A stretch of DNA of 30,153 nt, taken from the NCBI GenBank assembly GCA_050695155.1, contig JBOGTO010000250.1:1-30153 (forward strand). Direction: 5' to 3'. A model generated the notes under the pieces. It had not been told where the DNA came from. It worked only from the letters and a program-made list of their open reading frames with translations, and made no database searches. The stretch comes from CF-113 sp050695155 (GTDB taxonomy: Bacteria; Chloroflexota; Ktedonobacteria; Ktedonobacterales; Ktedonobacteraceae). The position numbers and the translations under genes are program-made. Below, piece after piece: positions 7,787 through 14,868 of this stretch (position 1 is the first letter of the stretch; each line of letters starts with the position of its first letter).

Positions 7787-8584
7787 ATGCCATTCTTTTC
7801 AACAACGCATACCACAATGTACTACGATATTTTTACTTCAGATTTCACCACACCGGACAATCATACTTCTCAACCCAATCTGCTGCTTATTCATGGCTTT
7901 GGCGGCACGCCCGAAAGCGATTTTGCCGGGCAGTTGCCGCTATTACGCCAACGATACCGCGTAATCGCTCCGCACCTGCACGGCTATGGGCGTTCCACTC
8001 ATCGCCAGGCATATAGCCTGACGTTTTATCAGGATGACGCGGCAGACCTGGCAGCTTTGCTGGATATGCTGGGCATCGAACAAACGCTGGTAATAGGCTT
8101 CAGCGATGGCGGTATTGTCGGATTGTTACTGGCCGCTCGCTACCCCCGGCGCGTAACTGCGCTGGCGGTGACGGGAGCGCAGCCAACCATCAATACGCAA
8201 AACACGACCGCCATCCGTCACTGGCTGCTCGAAAAGCCTCTGCCAGAGGATTGGCAGGCCGAACTGGCAACACTGCATGGCGATCCTTACTGGCGCACGC
8301 TGCCCTCTATGTACGTCGAGGGGCAGGACGCGCTGGTCGCGGCTGGCGGCGTCATTATCAGCGAGCAAGAGCTGGCAAACATCGCCTGTCCCACCCTCAT
8401 CATGCACGGCAAACGCGACCGCATCGTTCCCGCCGCTTATGCCTCCATCCTGCACGAGAAGATCGCTGGCTCAGAAATGATCTTATTCGACGCAGGACAC
8501 GCGGCCCACCTGCGTTGCGAACAGGAATACACCGCGACGGTGATGGATTTCTTGCGCAGGCACGAGCAGAGCGGTTCAATTTGA
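7787..8584 (+). CDS. Alpha/beta hydrolase
   Basis: This 265-residue protein is a single alpha/beta-hydrolase domain. HGFGG (36-40) supplies the oxyanion loop, GFSDGG the nucleophile elbow (S106), HGKRDRIVP the acid (D211) and GHAAH the histidine (H238). The short lid between them (about 135-190) is not diagnostic, so esterase, lipase-like or C-C hydrolase activity cannot be chosen. AGGTG precedes the ATG at 7787; a second ATG at codon 11 is also possible. It is probably monocistronic and reads toward the tmRNA gene. Confidence 0.85.
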   Translation: MPFFSTTHTTMYYDIFTSDFTTPDNHTSQPNLLLIHGFGGTPESDFAGQLPLLRQRYRVIAPHLHGYGRSTHRQAYSLTFYQDDAADLAALLDMLGIEQTLVIGFSDGGIVGLLLAARYPRRVTALAVTGAQPTINTQNTTAIRHWLLEKPLPEDWQAELATLHGDPYWRTLPSMYVEGQDALVAAGGVIISEQELANIACPTLIMHGKRDRIVPAAYASILHEKIAGSEMILFDAGHAAHLRCEQEYTATVMDFLRRHEQSGSI

Positions 8585-8586
8585 CC

Positions 8587-8615
8587 TTGCTATTTGTCAA
8601 GCGATGTGGTAATAT
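8587..8615 (+). promoter_or_regulatory. tmRNA promoter
   Basis: TTGCTA (8587-8592), 17 bp, TATAAT-like TAATAT (8610-8615). Initiation near 8622 would give a 5' leader of about 38 nt for RNase P removal before the mature tmRNA 5' end at 8660. Confidence 0.6.
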
Positions 8616-8659
8616 GAATAAGCGTTCCCCGTACTAACAGGATGGGGTAAGCATTACCT

Positions 8660-9027
8660 GGGGATGTCGGGTTTCGACAGACGAGCAGGTTGATGAATTG
8701 CAGGTCGAGGTGTCGGTATGCGTTCTCGTAAAACAACCGACAAACAACAAATGCCAAACCGGCATACAACTACGCTCTCGCTGCTTAATAACCAGTGATG
8801 CGTCGTCCCCCCGACTTTTTTCTGTGGGGTCGGGACCGGGCGTCGAAAACACGGGATGCTATGGTGAGTACCGCCTTCTAACCGCCATTTAAGACCAGAG
8901 GGCCAGCGTTGACGAATCCTGTCGATGGGAGTCTGAGACGTATAAGAAAAATCATCGACTAAACTTGTAGCATATTCATCGATGGGTTTGTTTGGACAGG
9001 GGGTTCGACTCCCCCTCATCTCCACCA
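8660..9027 (+). ncRNA. ssrA: tmRNA (ssrA)
   Basis: The 5' end GGGGATGTCGGGTTTCGACAG and the 3' end GGGTTCGACTCCCCCTCATCTCC plus ACCA form the tRNA-like domain. The acceptor pairs GGGGATG with CATCTCC (one G-U), the T-arm is GGGGG-TTCGACT-CCCCC, and CCA is genome-encoded. The tag frame ends ...TAC GCT CTC GCT GCT followed by tandem stops TAATAA (8786-8791). It encodes NNRQTTNAKPAYNYALAA (8732-8785), whose YALAA end is the protease-recognition tail. An in-frame TAA at 8729-8731 means the resume codon must be at or after AAC 8732. The remaining sequence would form the pseudoknots. The RNA rescues ribosomes stalled on truncated mRNA together with SmpB, which is not in this window. Confidence 0.96.
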
Positions 9028-9029
9028 CT

Positions 9030-9070
9030 GAAACCGCCTGGGAACTGGCTTCTCAGGCGGTTTCGTTTTG
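9030..9070 (+). terminator. tmRNA terminator
   Basis: GAAACCGCCTG (9030-9040) pairs perfectly with CAGGCGGTTTC (9054-9064), followed by GTTTTG. It lies directly after the tmRNA 3' end. Confidence 0.85.
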
Positions 9071-9462
9071 CTACTAAAGCTGTCATAAGCTACCATGAGA
9101 GCAAAAGTGGTAGCAAAACCTCTACGCTCCCCGAAACCGCGTAACCACCCATCGTATATAATTCTGTCGAACGAATATAGCCGCCCGCACCGCACTCGGC
9201 TATATATCCCCCCAGGTAGTTCGTCCTGTGTTTGCACTCGCAGGGTGTCTCCTTCAATTTGCCATCCTGCGAGTGTAGCTTTACATGGAACTGCTCACTT
9301 CACAAATGCGCTGCTGCATCTTACAGTGTATTCGTATTATGCTTCTACTACGTATTACAAAAGAGGTTCCCAAATCCTCAACTTCGCGGCTTTACGATTT
9401 GTGATAGCACATCACCGCCAAACGAGCAAGGGGAATCCTCTCAAGTGAGAAAGGAGTCACAT
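9071..9462. other. 390-bp intergenic region with an inverted repeat
   Basis: No convincing gene is present; the open frame that extends the stress protein upstream to 9232 has no ribosome-binding site and no protein-like composition. The region contains a perfect 10-bp inverted repeat, CACTCGCAGG (9235-9244) and CCTGCGAGTG (9266-9275), with a 21-base loop. This could be a leader hairpin or an operator of the stress gene. Confidence 0.4.
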
Positions 9463-9912
9463 ATGAATACACAGGAACAGGATTTTTCGGATATAGTAGG
9501 CGTCTTCAGAGAACGCTCTAACGCGGATCAAGCTGTAGACGAACTCAAGCAGGCCGGTTTTGCAGGAGATCAGATACAGTTGACCGAGTATGAGCTACAG
9601 GGCGTCGTCGAGGCAGCTACTCCTTCTTTACAGGCGTCTAATAAGCGCGTCATCGTTCATGTAAAGGCCGAGGGTAGAGAGCAGGAAGCCGTTGGCATTC
9701 TGGTGCAGCATGGCGCGAATAACGCTGATATACCAGCCGGTACGAAGCTCGTTCACGGGGTGCTTGCCAGCTCGAATGCGGTAACACCCGACCTCGTGCC
9801 TGGACAATCAAATGAAGATAATGCTTCCAATGGCTTATTTGGAGAAGCAAAAACACCCGGCCATCCCGACGATATCAACATCATGGATAGATCAGACTCA
9901 CCACACGGCTAA
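9463..9912 (+). CDS. General stress protein 17M-like (YflT-type domain) protein
   Basis: I chose the ATG at 9463 because AAAGGAG lies 7 bases upstream; this gives 149 residues. The first 100 residues carry the heat-induced stress-protein pattern: DIVGVFRERSNADQAVDELKQAGFAGDQIQL, then a second beta-alpha half with KRVIVHVKAEGREQEAVGILVQHGA. The C-terminal 50 residues are polar and probably disordered (GQSNEDNASNG, GHPDDINIMDRSDSPHG). Relatives are general-stress proteins without known activity. The gene stands alone, ending in a terminator. Confidence 0.7.
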   Translation: MNTQEQDFSDIVGVFRERSNADQAVDELKQAGFAGDQIQLTEYELQGVVEAATPSLQASNKRVIVHVKAEGREQEAVGILVQHGANNADIPAGTKLVHGVLASSNAVTPDLVPGQSNEDNASNGLFGEAKTPGHPDDINIMDRSDSPHG

Positions 9913-9920
9913 ACAAGCAA

Positions 9921-9950
9921 GGGCGACCGTGAAAGGTCGCCCTCTTTTGA
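9921..9950 (+). terminator. Terminator, possibly bidirectional, between convergent genes
   Basis: GGGCGACC (9921-9928) pairs with GGTCGCCC (9935-9942) around a GTGAAA loop and is followed by TCTTTTGATTT. It lies between the convergent stress-protein and DedA genes. In the minus direction the tail is TTGCTTGTTT, so weaker termination is possible there too. Confidence 0.85.
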
Positions 9951-9954
9951 TTTA

Positions 9955-10998
9955 CTACCGCTGCCCATTCTGGCTATTATTAGTATTAGGAGAGGGCCAC
10001 TGCTCCTGAGATGGAGGTTGCGCGCGCTCCCACCCTTGTTGCTGCGGGGGAACAGGCTGTCCCCACCCCTGCTGTTGAAACGGCTGCGGAGGCTGCTGAG
10101 ATTGCGGGGGAACCTGCTGTCCCCATCCTTGCTGTGGGGGCATAGCTGGCTGACCATTCCATCCGTGTTGCGGCGGTCCCCATCCATTCTGCTGAGTGGG
10201 AGCTACTTGAACCGGAGGTTGGCGCTGCTGGAATGGCGGCTGTACGGGTGGTTGTCCCCATCCTTGTTGCTGAGATTGCTGACCCCAGTTACTCTGCATT
10301 AAAGGCTGCGGTGGGGCTACCGGGCCAGATGCGGCTACGGCATGTGCGGCACGTGCCTTGCGATCATTGCGGATATGCCGCCAGATGTAGAGAGCAACCA
10401 GCACGACGACCCCAACAATGATAAAGATGTCCAGACCGTGGAAGATGGGAGCAAGCTTTGTCAGGTTGCCACCAATTAAGGTTCCGACATATGCCAGAAG
10501 CAGGCACCAGGGGAAGGAGCCGAGAAAGCTATATACGATAAACTTGACAAATGGCATTTTGGTAATGCCGGCAGGTAATGAAATGTATGTGCGCACAACG
10601 GGTAACAGGCGCGAAAAGAAGGCGGTGGCGCTTCCATACTTCTTGAAAAATGCATCGGCTCTATCAGCATCGTGCTGGGAGATCAGCACATAACGACCAT
10701 ACTTGAGCATGAGCGGTCGCCCGCCCGCGTAGCCAATGCCATACGCGACAGTCGAGCCAAGCACACACCCCAGTGAGCCAACCAGAGCAATCAGGACTAA
10801 AGCAGGCAGCAGGCCGACGCCACTTAAAATCTTTCCCGTTGCCAGCATTACGCCGGCGAGTGGCATAACAATTTCACTTGGGAGAGGTATACAACAACTT
10901 TCAATTGCCATAGCTAGCAATATACCAGCCAGACCAGCATGTACATATAAACTGGTTACAAAATTTGTAATGGACGTAGTAATATCAGCAAGGTACAC
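9955..10998 (-). CDS. DedA-family membrane protein with a Gln/Pro/Trp-rich tail
   Basis: The N-terminal 210 residues form a DedA (SNARE-associated/VTT) domain with several membrane segments. They include the re-entrant-loop motif IESCCIPLPSEIVMPLAG, YGIGYAGGRPLMLKYGRYVL, FFSRLLPVVRTYISLPAGITKMPF and a final membrane helix (about 193-212). DedA proteins handle undecaprenyl or other phospholipid flipping. The last 120 residues are an unusual low-complexity tail of degenerate units around QQGWGQPVPP. I chose the GTG at 10998 because AAGGAGG lies 5 bases upstream; the TTG at 11013 overlaps that ribosome-binding site. The tail should be cytoplasmic if the topology is standard. Confidence 0.85.
   Translation of the reverse strand: MYLADITTSITNFVTSLYVHAGLAGILLAMAIESCCIPLPSEIVMPLAGVMLATGKILSGVGLLPALVLIALVGSLGCVLGSTVAYGIGYAGGRPLMLKYGRYVLISQHDADRADAFFKKYGSATAFFSRLLPVVRTYISLPAGITKMPFVKFIVYSFLGSFPWCLLLAYVGTLIGGNLTKLAPIFHGLDIFIIVGVVVLVALYIWRHIRNDRKARAAHAVAASGPVAPPQPLMQSNWGQQSQQQGWGQPPVQPPFQQRQPPVQVAPTQQNGWGPPQHGWNGQPAMPPQQGWGQQVPPQSQQPPQPFQQQGWGQPVPPQQQGWERAQPPSQEQWPSPNTNNSQNGQR
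10010..10290 (-). repeat. Degenerate tandem repeat encoding GWGQ/PP-rich units
   Basis: Within the DedA gene the DNA repeats segments resembling CAACAAGGNTGGGGNCAG joined by CCN-rich spacers. They encode QQGWGQP-type units spaced irregularly by 10-30 residues. The repetition is degenerate at both DNA and protein level, as expected of a low-complexity region prone to slippage. Confidence 0.55.
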
Positions 10999-11082
10999 TA
11001 AAGCCTCCTTCAAATATCTATGCTTTGCTCACCTATAGTAGCATATTCAGCGCGAAGGGGCTAGTGGTTATAGGACTGATGT

Positions 11083-12222
11083 TTACTGATCTTCATCGAG
11101 AGACAGGTAGCGAGAGGCGCGGCGCGTGATCGGTTTATCGATCTGCTGCGACAACTCCTCGCGCAGGGGGTCATCTTCGTAGAGATAAGGAGCGCGACGC
11201 ACTACTGGATTGCGCAAATTGCCAGTTGTGGCCTCGTCTCCACTGTATTGCTCACCCACCTGCCGGTTGCGCGTAATCTGGCCCGTCTCTGGGTTCAAAT
11301 GTATCTGTCCGGTGGTTGGATAGAGGGAGCGATCGCGTATCGAATCGGTTTGCATCTCACGCGGACGCCCATCGCCACCGTTGGACGGTCTCTTTGCACC
11401 GCGATTGGTCCCATACTGGGAGCGACCTTCATCCGCTGGGTTCCTTCTCTCGCGCTCCTCTTGCAGGCGCGAGCGATTGAACTGAATGGACTGAGGGGGA
11501 AGATGCCGCGTAGTGGCAGGTCGTTGAACCGGACCCGTAGAAAGTTGCTCAGATCTTGGCGAACCCTGCGCGGCCTCCTGTTGAGCGGCCCTGCGCGCGG
11601 CAGCCTGCTGCTGAGAGCGCAATGACCTGGTGGTATAAGGTGTGCGGGCCGTACGTTGATGACCAGTCTGCTGGTTTTGACGTGATGATGATCTCTCGCT
11701 TCTTTCACGATCAATCGCTAGCTCGCGCGTTGCTTTACTCGAAGTCTGGAATGAAGCTGTATTCTGTGTATTATTCAAAGCGCGTTGTTTCGCGGCAGCG
11801 CGCGCCGATGACGACGCATAGCTTTGTCCGGCAGCCGGCAAGCTGCGCATTTCTGGCTGCCGACGCCCGCGTGGCACCTCATATTCATCTTCATCATCCG
11901 GTAAGTAGTACGCCTCTGCTTCGTAGACCCGACCATACTCATCGTATTCGTCGTAGCTCTCTTCATCGTCGTAGTACTCTTGCTGTTCCTCTTCCTGATA
12001 GGCCAGGTCCTCTTCTTGTTGCAACAACATCTGGGCGTAGAGGCGCTCATCCTGGCGACGAGCTAGCGATGCAAAGATGATGAGCGAGATAGGAATACTA
12101 ATCAGGAGCGCGGCTAAACCGCCGATCAAGCCACCCAGCACCCAGGAGTTCAATGTATTCGCAAAGATAAGAACAACAGCAGACGCAACAATTAGTACTA
12201 ATGCCAGCGCCGCAACTTTCAT
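11083..12222 (-). CDS. Membrane-anchored, highly charged, disordered protein (unknown function)
   Basis: I do not recognise this family. The ATG at 12222 is preceded by AGAAAGGGA, whereas the longer start at 12255 has no ribosome-binding site; this gives 379 residues. Two membrane segments sit at the N terminus (about 3-22 and 27-51) with only a short loop between. Next come a coiled-coil-like acidic segment (LLQQEEDLAYQEEEQQEYYDDEE) and a Tyr/Asp/Glu-rich stretch. The remainder is about 250 residues of Arg/Gln/Ser-rich, probably disordered sequence with no Cys. The pattern suggests a membrane-tethered scaffold or envelope-associated protein. It lies downstream of lexA on the same strand, across a hairpin. 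Confidence 0.6.
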   Translation of the reverse strand: MKVAALALVLIVASAVVLIFANTLNSWVLGGLIGGLAALLISIPISLIIFASLARRQDERLYAQMLLQQEEDLAYQEEEQQEYYDDEESYDEYDEYGRVYEAEAYYLPDDEDEYEVPRGRRQPEMRSLPAAGQSYASSSARAAAKQRALNNTQNTASFQTSSKATRELAIDRERSERSSSRQNQQTGHQRTARTPYTTRSLRSQQQAAARRAAQQEAAQGSPRSEQLSTGPVQRPATTRHLPPQSIQFNRSRLQEERERRNPADEGRSQYGTNRGAKRPSNGGDGRPREMQTDSIRDRSLYPTTGQIHLNPETGQITRNRQVGEQYSGDEATTGNLRNPVVRRAPYLYEDDPLREELSQQIDKPITRRASRYLSLDEDQ

Positions 12223-12380
12223 GAACACCGTTCCCTTTCTGCTCTTCCACACCATGATGACGGGTTGGAATACATTGACATATTTTACTACAAATCATAG
12301 TGTAGAGTATAGCAGATCATGACCATTTCTACAAGGGGTATTTGCAACGAAAGAGGCAAAAGATGCTCTTCAATACAAAT

Positions 12381-12425
12381 ACACCGGAGAAGAGAAGAAG
12401 AATTTGTGATTCTCTTCCCCGGTGT
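12381..12425 (-). terminator. Probable lexA terminator hairpin
   Basis: ACACCGG (12381-12387) and CCGGTGT (12419-12425) enclose further purine/pyrimidine-rich complementary segments, giving a long hairpin with a bulge. On the minus strand it is followed by ATTTGTATTG. It lies 60 bp after the lexA stop. Confidence 0.55.
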
Positions 12426-12483
12426 GAGGTGTTCTACGCCCAATGCTTTATAGAATCAGGCCGAATGGTGTGTACACCGTAGA

Positions 12484-13113
12484 CTAAGCGGCATAGCACT
12501 TGCGGAATATGGCGATTACCTTACCCTGAATCTTCCACTCTTGATCCCATTGTGTTCTGGTGATAAAGATGGGATTCATGGTGGAGTTAGCGGGTTGCAG
12601 GCGCACGCGGTTTTGCTCTTTTTCTTGATAGAAGCGTTTCAGCGTGGCCTGACCATTGCCCTGTAAGTGAACGGCGACGACGATATCGCCATTTTCACAC
12701 GTCTCCTGCGGCTTGATGACCACATAGTCCTTGTCGCAAATGTGATCTTCGATCATCGACTGGCCTTTAACTACCAGCGCGTATGCCCCCTGCTGCTCCA
12801 GTTCGCGCCCGGCCTCGATCACTTCATCAGGCTCAGTATACACCTCGAGTGGCTCACCTGCGGCAATACTGCCAAGTACGCGAATGCCCCACAACTGCTG
12901 CTTGAGCTTGATGCCGCGACTCTTTTTCGCTTCGCGCTCAATCATATGCTTCTTTTCCAGCATGGTCAGATGATAATCGACATGACCGGTGCTGGCAATT
13001 TTCATCGCAGTGCCAATCTCGCGATTGGTGGGCGGCATTCCCTCTTGCTTGATATAGTTTACGATGAAATCATAGATTCTCTGCTGAATCTCGCTGGTAT
13101 GTTCTGAACCCAT
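12484..13113 (-). CDS. lexA: LexA SOS repressor
   Basis: This 209-residue protein has the full LexA layout. The N-terminal winged-helix DNA-binding domain (1-70) contains PPTNREIGTAMKIASTGHVDYHLTMLEKK. The self-cleavage site is Ala85-Gly86 in LGSIAAGEPLEV, and the catalytic dyad is Ser119 (GQSMIEDHI) and Lys159 (TLKRF). It represses SOS genes and is inactivated by RecA-stimulated autocleavage. AGGAG precedes the ATG. The recognition helix differs from the E. coli sequence and resembles the Gram-positive (DinR) type, so a GAAC-N4-GTTC-like operator is expected. A promoter with a candidate operator of that type lies directly upstream. The mobile iscB element is inserted just behind that promoter. 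Confidence 0.95.
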   Translation of the reverse strand: MGSEHTSEIQQRIYDFIVNYIKQEGMPPTNREIGTAMKIASTGHVDYHLTMLEKKHMIEREAKKSRGIKLKQQLWGIRVLGSIAAGEPLEVYTEPDEVIEAGRELEQQGAYALVVKGQSMIEDHICDKDYVVIKPQETCENGDIVVAVHLQGNGQATLKRFYQEKEQNRVRLQPANSTMNPIFITRTQWDQEWKIQGKVIAIFRKCYAA

Positions 13114-13145
13114 ACTTATAACTCCTGCCTTTCTACGTAGGCATA

Positions 13146-13164
13146 CCAGACTAGATCAGTCTGG
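13146..13164. promoter_or_regulatory. Palindrome CCAGACT-N5-AGTCTGG in the lexA leader
   Basis: Perfect 7-bp arms (13146-13152, 13158-13164) lie 33-51 bp upstream of the lexA ATG and downstream of its predicted start site. It could be an operator or an mRNA leader hairpin. It does not match known LexA boxes. Confidence 0.45.
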
Positions 13165-13182
13165 CCCTATTCGCTGGTTGTA

Positions 13183-13194
13183 GAACAGCTATTC
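13183..13194. promoter_or_regulatory. Candidate SOS box GAAC-AGCT-ATTC
   Basis: GAAC-N4-ATTC differs at one position from the GAAC-N4-GTTC core of the Gram-positive SOS box. It lies immediately downstream of the lexA -10 hexamer and covers the predicted transcription start, the right place for autorepression. The assignment to LexA is inferred from position and similarity. Confidence 0.45.
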
Positions 13195-13196
13195 AA

Positions 13197-13225
13197 AGCA
13201 TAACAGGGTCATTGCGAGATGTCAA
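13197..13225 (-). promoter_or_regulatory. lexA promoter
   Basis: On the minus strand TTGACA (13220-13225) is followed by 17 bp and TATGCT (13197-13202). The -35 lies about 60 bp downstream of the iscB stop codon, which limits how far the mobile element can extend. Confidence 0.75.
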
Positions 13226-13249
13226 TAGATTTTTGAACGAATTTTCGGA

Positions 13250-14856
13250 AAATATATTCTGTTGCCCGTTTTTTCGAGAGAATGTGTTAGCGCAAAGAGG
13301 AATTACTCCTATCTTTTGCCCGGTAACTATAGCCATCTGCATGATGCAAGATAGCACAAGAGTAGTAACTTATCCCTTGAACCCTTCCCCTTTGGGTCCG
13401 TATATCGAATAACCCTGTTGCTCGTATGAGTACTCGTCCTACATGGACACCTGCATATTTGCCTTTTCGGACAGTAGCACGAACCATATCTCCTGTTTGA
13501 AATCCGAAGAAACGCTTGTGGCGTTGGCGATGTCGCCTGGGAAAACCATATTTATCAGTGCCACACATTTGACGGTTGCCATGTCCATTGGCATCAATTA
13601 GCAAGGGTAGTACTCCACTGATCTGAAGGATTTCTGGAGTACTTGCGCCAACACATGCAGCATCTATCCAATGCGCTTTCTCAAGCCCTCGCACGGTTCG
13701 GTTAAATTTCGTCCTTCCACCTGTACTACACTCTACTGGCAGGCCCAGCATCTGTAACCTTCGGTATAACTCCCATCGCGTTGTATTGACCACGGCTGCA
13801 CCTCGTAATGATACCTTAGCCTGAGTAAGCACACGTATGAGCACATCTGGCTTATCTTTGAGAAATTCACATACATCTCGCGCGCCCTTGGCGGTATTGC
13901 AAGGTTCACAGGAAAGTGTTAGGTTACTGGTCCGACTCGTTCCACCCCTTGCTCGTGCGATGATGTGTTCGATCTGCAAGGGGGCGTTCTCTACGCCGCA
14001 GTACGCGCATTTTCTGCCCCACTTCTCTAAAAGGTACTCACGAAGTTCATAACCTTGCAGCGTGCCTTGCTGATATTGCACACCGCTAATTTCAGGATTC
14101 TGCATGGCCTGCGTATCAAACTTGACGAGTTCTTGGCTGATTGCCGTAATGAGGCAGAAGCGTGTAAGGCGACATGCCCACGTCTCTACATTGGCAACTC
14201 TACTCAGGAGCGAAGGTGGAAGCCATCCTTTTGGCTTACGCCGATTGAGAAAGCGCGGTTTGCGATAGCGTGTTTTGCGCTGTCGTCGGCTATTACGAAC
14301 GGCACGGCGAGCATCCAACGCTCTTTTGATTGACTCTCCTCTATGAGTGAGTTCAGCGGCCCACACCACTTCACCGCTTGCATCGTTGACAATGGCAAGT
14401 CCTGTCGTCTTGCTACCAGGATCAATCTTGAGACGCAATGGCTCTACAATGGGATTTTCTACCCCTTTCTTCAAAATGATAGTGAACGGATAGCGGCGAA
14501 ACACGGCCGCTTGCCCTGATGAAAGCAGCGTCCTTGCTCTTCCAGGATGGATAGGATTCAAAGGTCGCTTTGTTGTATCTATTACAAAAACTTTGCTCAA
14601 TTGAGCCTCCTATTGCTAGGGTAATGGTGGCCTCGACAAGGTTAGTGAGCGGTTTATCGTGAACAGCACTTCCTTAACCAGTTACAGATGCTTGACCATT
14701 CACCGTAGAGGTTGGGGCTGGCCTCGCACCCCAACGTACCTAATTTCGCTCCTAACGTAGCCTCCGAAGAGGCTGAGTCTGGTCATGTTCGACATGCAGG
14801 GAAGCCACTAAGCTGCCCGCAAGTCCCCGCTTTCAAGCGGGTGGTTCATGACAGTA
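13250..14856 (-). mobile_element. Solo IscB-bearing IS200/IS605-like element (no tnpA), ends approximate
   Basis: The unit consists of the omegaRNA scaffold at one end and iscB. No Y1 transposase (TnpA) gene or remnant is present, so movement would need TnpA supplied in trans. The left limit of the transcript-oriented element is set by the conserved TGTCATGAACCACCCGC block at about 14838-14853. The other end must lie between the iscB stop (13287) and the lexA -35 box (13225). A small AT-rich hairpin (ATTTT-CCG-AAAAT on the minus strand) near 13240-13255 is a possible end structure. Exact ends need comparison with an empty site. Confidence 0.55.
13287..14600 (-). CDS. iscB: IscB RNA-guided nuclease (HNH + RuvC), apparently intact
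   Basis: This 437-residue protein has all IscB parts in order. The N-terminal PLMP-type domain (1-45) carries KRPLNPIHPGRARTLL and AAVFRRYPFTI. RuvC-I is KIDPGSKTTGLAIV (D60). An Arg-rich bridge helix spans 93-124. RuvC-II is SQELVKFD (E157). An inserted HNH domain (about 195-240) has zinc cysteines C198/C201 and C231/C234 and the catalytic H212 in IEHIIARARGG. RuvC-III is KAHWIDAACVG (H310, D313). A basic C-terminal region (330-410) would contact omegaRNA and the target-adjacent motif. No catalytic residue is missing. Start is TTG at 14600 with GGAGG 5 bases upstream. IscB is the ancestor-like relative of Cas9 and cuts DNA specified by the guide of its omegaRNA, encoded directly upstream here. 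Confidence 0.95.
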   Translation of the reverse strand: MSKVFVIDTTKRPLNPIHPGRARTLLSSGQAAVFRRYPFTIILKKGVENPIVEPLRLKIDPGSKTTGLAIVNDASGEVVWAAELTHRGESIKRALDARRAVRNSRRQRKTRYRKPRFLNRRKPKGWLPPSLLSRVANVETWACRLTRFCLITAISQELVKFDTQAMQNPEISGVQYQQGTLQGYELREYLLEKWGRKCAYCGVENAPLQIEHIIARARGGTSRTSNLTLSCEPCNTAKGARDVCEFLKDKPDVLIRVLTQAKVSLRGAAVVNTTRWELYRRLQMLGLPVECSTGGRTKFNRTVRGLEKAHWIDAACVGASTPEILQISGVLPLLIDANGHGNRQMCGTDKYGFPRRHRQRHKRFFGFQTGDMVRATVRKGKYAGVHVGRVLIRATGLFDIRTQRGRVQGISYYSCAILHHADGYSYRAKDRSNSSLR

Positions 14857-14868
14857 ATAGCACTTGGA
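14601..14868 (-). ncRNA. IscB omegaRNA (scaffold plus putative 5' guide)
   Basis: The region directly upstream of iscB is non-coding and rich in hairpins on the minus strand. They are CCCGCT-TGAA-AGCGGG (near 14828-14843), CATGT-CGA-ACATG (near 14783-14795), GCCTC-TTCG-GAGGC (near 14760-14773) and GTTGGGG...CCCCAAC (near 14711-14735). The block TGTCATGAACCACCCGC is typical of ends of IS200/IS605-superfamily elements. In known IscB systems the omegaRNA lies just 5' of iscB with about 16 nt of flanking DNA at its 5' end as guide. By that rule the guide is about TCCAAGTGCTATTACT (14853-14868). The 3' limit (up to the iscB start) and the guide boundary are inferred. Confidence 0.8.

Noticed and set aside
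8654..9028. 124-aa minus-strand open frame
   Set aside because: It covers the tmRNA gene almost exactly; the RNA structure and tag explain the sequence.
9232..9462. Upstream extension of the stress-protein gene to a TTG at 9232
   Set aside because: There is no ribosome-binding site and the extra residues are not protein-like, whereas AAAGGAG precedes the ATG at 9463.
13212..13412. 66-aa plus-strand frame that could be the 5' half of a gene split by the iscB element
   Set aside because: It runs through the lexA promoter and the 3' end of iscB in antisense, and its reading does not join sensibly to the 14861-14959 remnant.
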